Both the position numbers and the translations under genes were made by a program. The notes under the pieces are model-generated. The model had not been told where the DNA came from, searched no databases, and was given only the letters and a program-made list of their open reading frames with translations. A DNA stretch of 64,000 nucleotides from Planctomycetaceae bacterium (GTDB lineage: Bacteria; Planctomycetota; Planctomycetia; Planctomycetales; Planctomycetaceae): assembly GCA_900299185.1 (NCBI GenBank), contig OMIV01000289.1, positions 1 to 64,000 on the forward strand. Direction: 5' to 3'. Shown here piece after piece: positions 63,104 through 64,000 of this stretch (positions are counted from its first letter, which is position 1; each line of letters begins with the position of its first letter).

Positions 63104-63463
63104 TCAAACCTGCACATCGAGCAGTTGGCCGCGGTAGTCATCGGACTCATAGGTCGATCGCCGCGACTTGCGTTCGCGAGATGACGCTTCGCCTTCAGCA
63201 TTTGGAGCAGCTGCCACTTCTTGAGCTGATCCGTCACTGGCACCGCTAGAGGCATAGAAGCCATCGGCATCTCGATCAGATGGACGTTCCGACTCGGTCG
63301 CTTCATGCAATTCCGCCGTCGCCATCGCGCGATGATCGGACTCCACGGCGCGTTGAGCAGCATTCGTCCGCGCCGCGTCACTGTCGGAATTGTTCCGCAA
63401 TGCTCCGGCGTATGAACTGACCTGAGCCATATAGCTGTAGCCAGAGGGAGTAATCGCACTCAT
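63104..63463 (-). CDS. Small low-complexity protein, probably disordered (119 aa)
   Basis: The N-terminus (MSAITPSGYSYMAQVSSYAGAL) resembles the start of several short Planctomycetota proteins, and the rest is rich in Ala, Ser, Glu, Asp and Arg (SERPSDRDADGFYASSGASDGSAQEVAAAP), with no motif, signal or membrane span. A good ribosome site (AGGAAGG) precedes the ATG, which makes this frame more credible than the overlapping one ending at 63100. The function is unknown. A small stem-loop (63486-63509) lies upstream of the ATG. Confidence 0.6.
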   Translation of the reverse strand: MSAITPSGYSYMAQVSSYAGALRNNSDSDAARTNAAQRAVESDHRAMATAELHEATESERPSDRDADGFYASSGASDGSAQEVAAAPNAEGEASSRERKSRRSTYESDDYRGQLLDVQV

Positions 63464-63485
63464 CGGAGTCGCCTTCCTGCCTTCG

Positions 63486-63509
63486 CGAGACAGTCGTTTC
63501 GCTGTCTCG
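63486..63509 (-). promoter_or_regulatory. 8-bp stem-loop in the leader of the 63104-63463 gene
   Basis: CGAGACAG (63486-63493) pairs with CTGTCTCG (63502-63509) around an 8-base loop. It lies 23-46 bases upstream of the start codon on minus. Its role is unknown. Confidence 0.4.
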
Positions 63510-63700
63510 TCATTTCAGAGAACCGCCATTATTTCGGGCGATCGTTCCCTAGACCTTGCTTCAAAACTCAGCGGCAGGCGGACTCAACGCAGTGCAATAC
63601 AGTTCTTTTCGGCAGATTCAGCACGTTGAATCGTCGTAAGTTGACCAATCGTCGGAAATGGCTCGGAACCGCAGGCAAAAACTTGCCCAGCCACAAACGC

Positions 63701-63781
63701 CGACAAGCCCGAAACGCCAGCGAGTGCGTGCCTTTGTCGAGGCAAGAATTGCACACACTCACTGTCACTTCGGGCTTGTCG
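63701..63781. repeat. Palindromic repeat of the ACAAGCCCGAAGC type, copy 2
   Basis: The arms 63701-63731 and 63751-63781 pair over 31 positions with five mismatches, most of them tolerated as wobble pairs. The outer 13 bases (CGACAAGCCCGAA / TTCGGGCTTGTCG) are exact. It shares its core with the element at 28572-28641. Confidence 0.75.
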
Positions 63782-63809
63782 CGAAACCGGAATGCCGGGT
63801 CTCAAGTGA

Positions 63810-63925
63810 TCCGTAGACTCTTCTCCGCTCTTCGTTCCCTTCGCGTCCTTCTGTTCCAACCGTCTTCAGCAAGACATTGAACAGGAGAAAACGGAGGGAA
63901 CAGAGACGAAGACAAACAGAGCGGC
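63810..63925. repeat. Degenerate repeat, copy B (similar to 60051-60160)
   Basis: This matches the ordered framework of copy A (GTTCCAAC ... GAACAGGAG-N-AAAC-N-GA ... ACAGAG ... GAAGAC). The whole 63464-64000 end of the window is non-coding and consists mostly of such repeat remnants, including a partial CGTGCTCCATTCC element at about 63947. Confidence 0.55.
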
Positions 63926-64000
63926 TTTGTCCGGTCTTCGATTCGTGCTCCATTCCTTTCGAGCGGCCTGCTTGTTTTCCCAACGAGCGGAAGCTCGGCA

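Noticed and set aside
63100-63459. A second 119-codon frame overlapping the small protein gene
   Set aside because: It is shifted relative to the frame that has AGGAAGG before its ATG, and its product is Arg/Met-rich with no family resemblance.

Overview
The window looks like chromosomal DNA of a Planctomycetota bacterium, moderately GC-rich, with lineage only inferred. The evidence is the set of families typical of that phylum: a PVC-type CxxCH beta-propeller protein (22783-26232), a DUF1592-type cytochrome-like protein (30813-33221), many exported alpha/beta hydrolases, a divergent PRPP synthetase, and lipid A genes beside Skp. No rRNA, tRNA, CRISPR array or insertion sequence was seen. TAA, TAG and TGA are all used as ordinary stops.

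Layout. 1-2575 (minus): a putative defence module, a SIR2-like/TIR fusion followed by an nSTAND ATPase; the ATPase is cut by an in-frame TAG and runs into a perfect fold-back at the window edge. 2855-10380 (plus): a Tat-exported protein, thioredoxin, a 644-residue coiled-coil protein and an exported glycosidase-like protein broken by an in-frame TGA. 10539-13289 (minus): lysA and an NAD-type isocitrate dehydrogenase. 13780-22510: an exported esterase, then on minus an NfeD-type membrane protease, a helical-repeat protein, a Kef-type antiporter, an SDR and prs. 22783-33221: exported cytochrome-like and sugar-type enzymes, Uma2, rfbC and a gluconolactonase-like protein.

33437-39278 (plus) is the most unusual locus: a P1B metal ATPase fused to a band-7/SPFH domain, followed by two more SPFH (HflC/HflK-like) genes. 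Next come dnaE2, then a FixL/FixJ-like two-component system on minus, divergent from a nitrate-uptake operon on plus (small unknown gene, nrtA, a small nrtS-like gene, nrtB and two ATPases). A pair of 12-bp dyads, 32 bp apart, lies in the shared intergenic region. A bidirectional terminator (49904-49931) separates this operon from a convergent envelope operon on minus: skp, lpxC, lpxA and a Gfo/Idh oxidoreductase. A perfect 20-bp palindrome lies upstream of skp.

The right end holds a lipoprotein gene with a strong terminator, an arsD-arsA pair without arsR or arsB, a large exported hydrolase, an ABC exporter pair and a small low-complexity protein. Several families of palindromic intergenic repeats are scattered through the window; at least three occur at two places in it. 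The strongest candidates for something new are the SPFH-fused metal ATPase operon, the SIR2-TIR/nSTAND module, and the nitrate operon with its embedded nrtS and paired operator-like sites.
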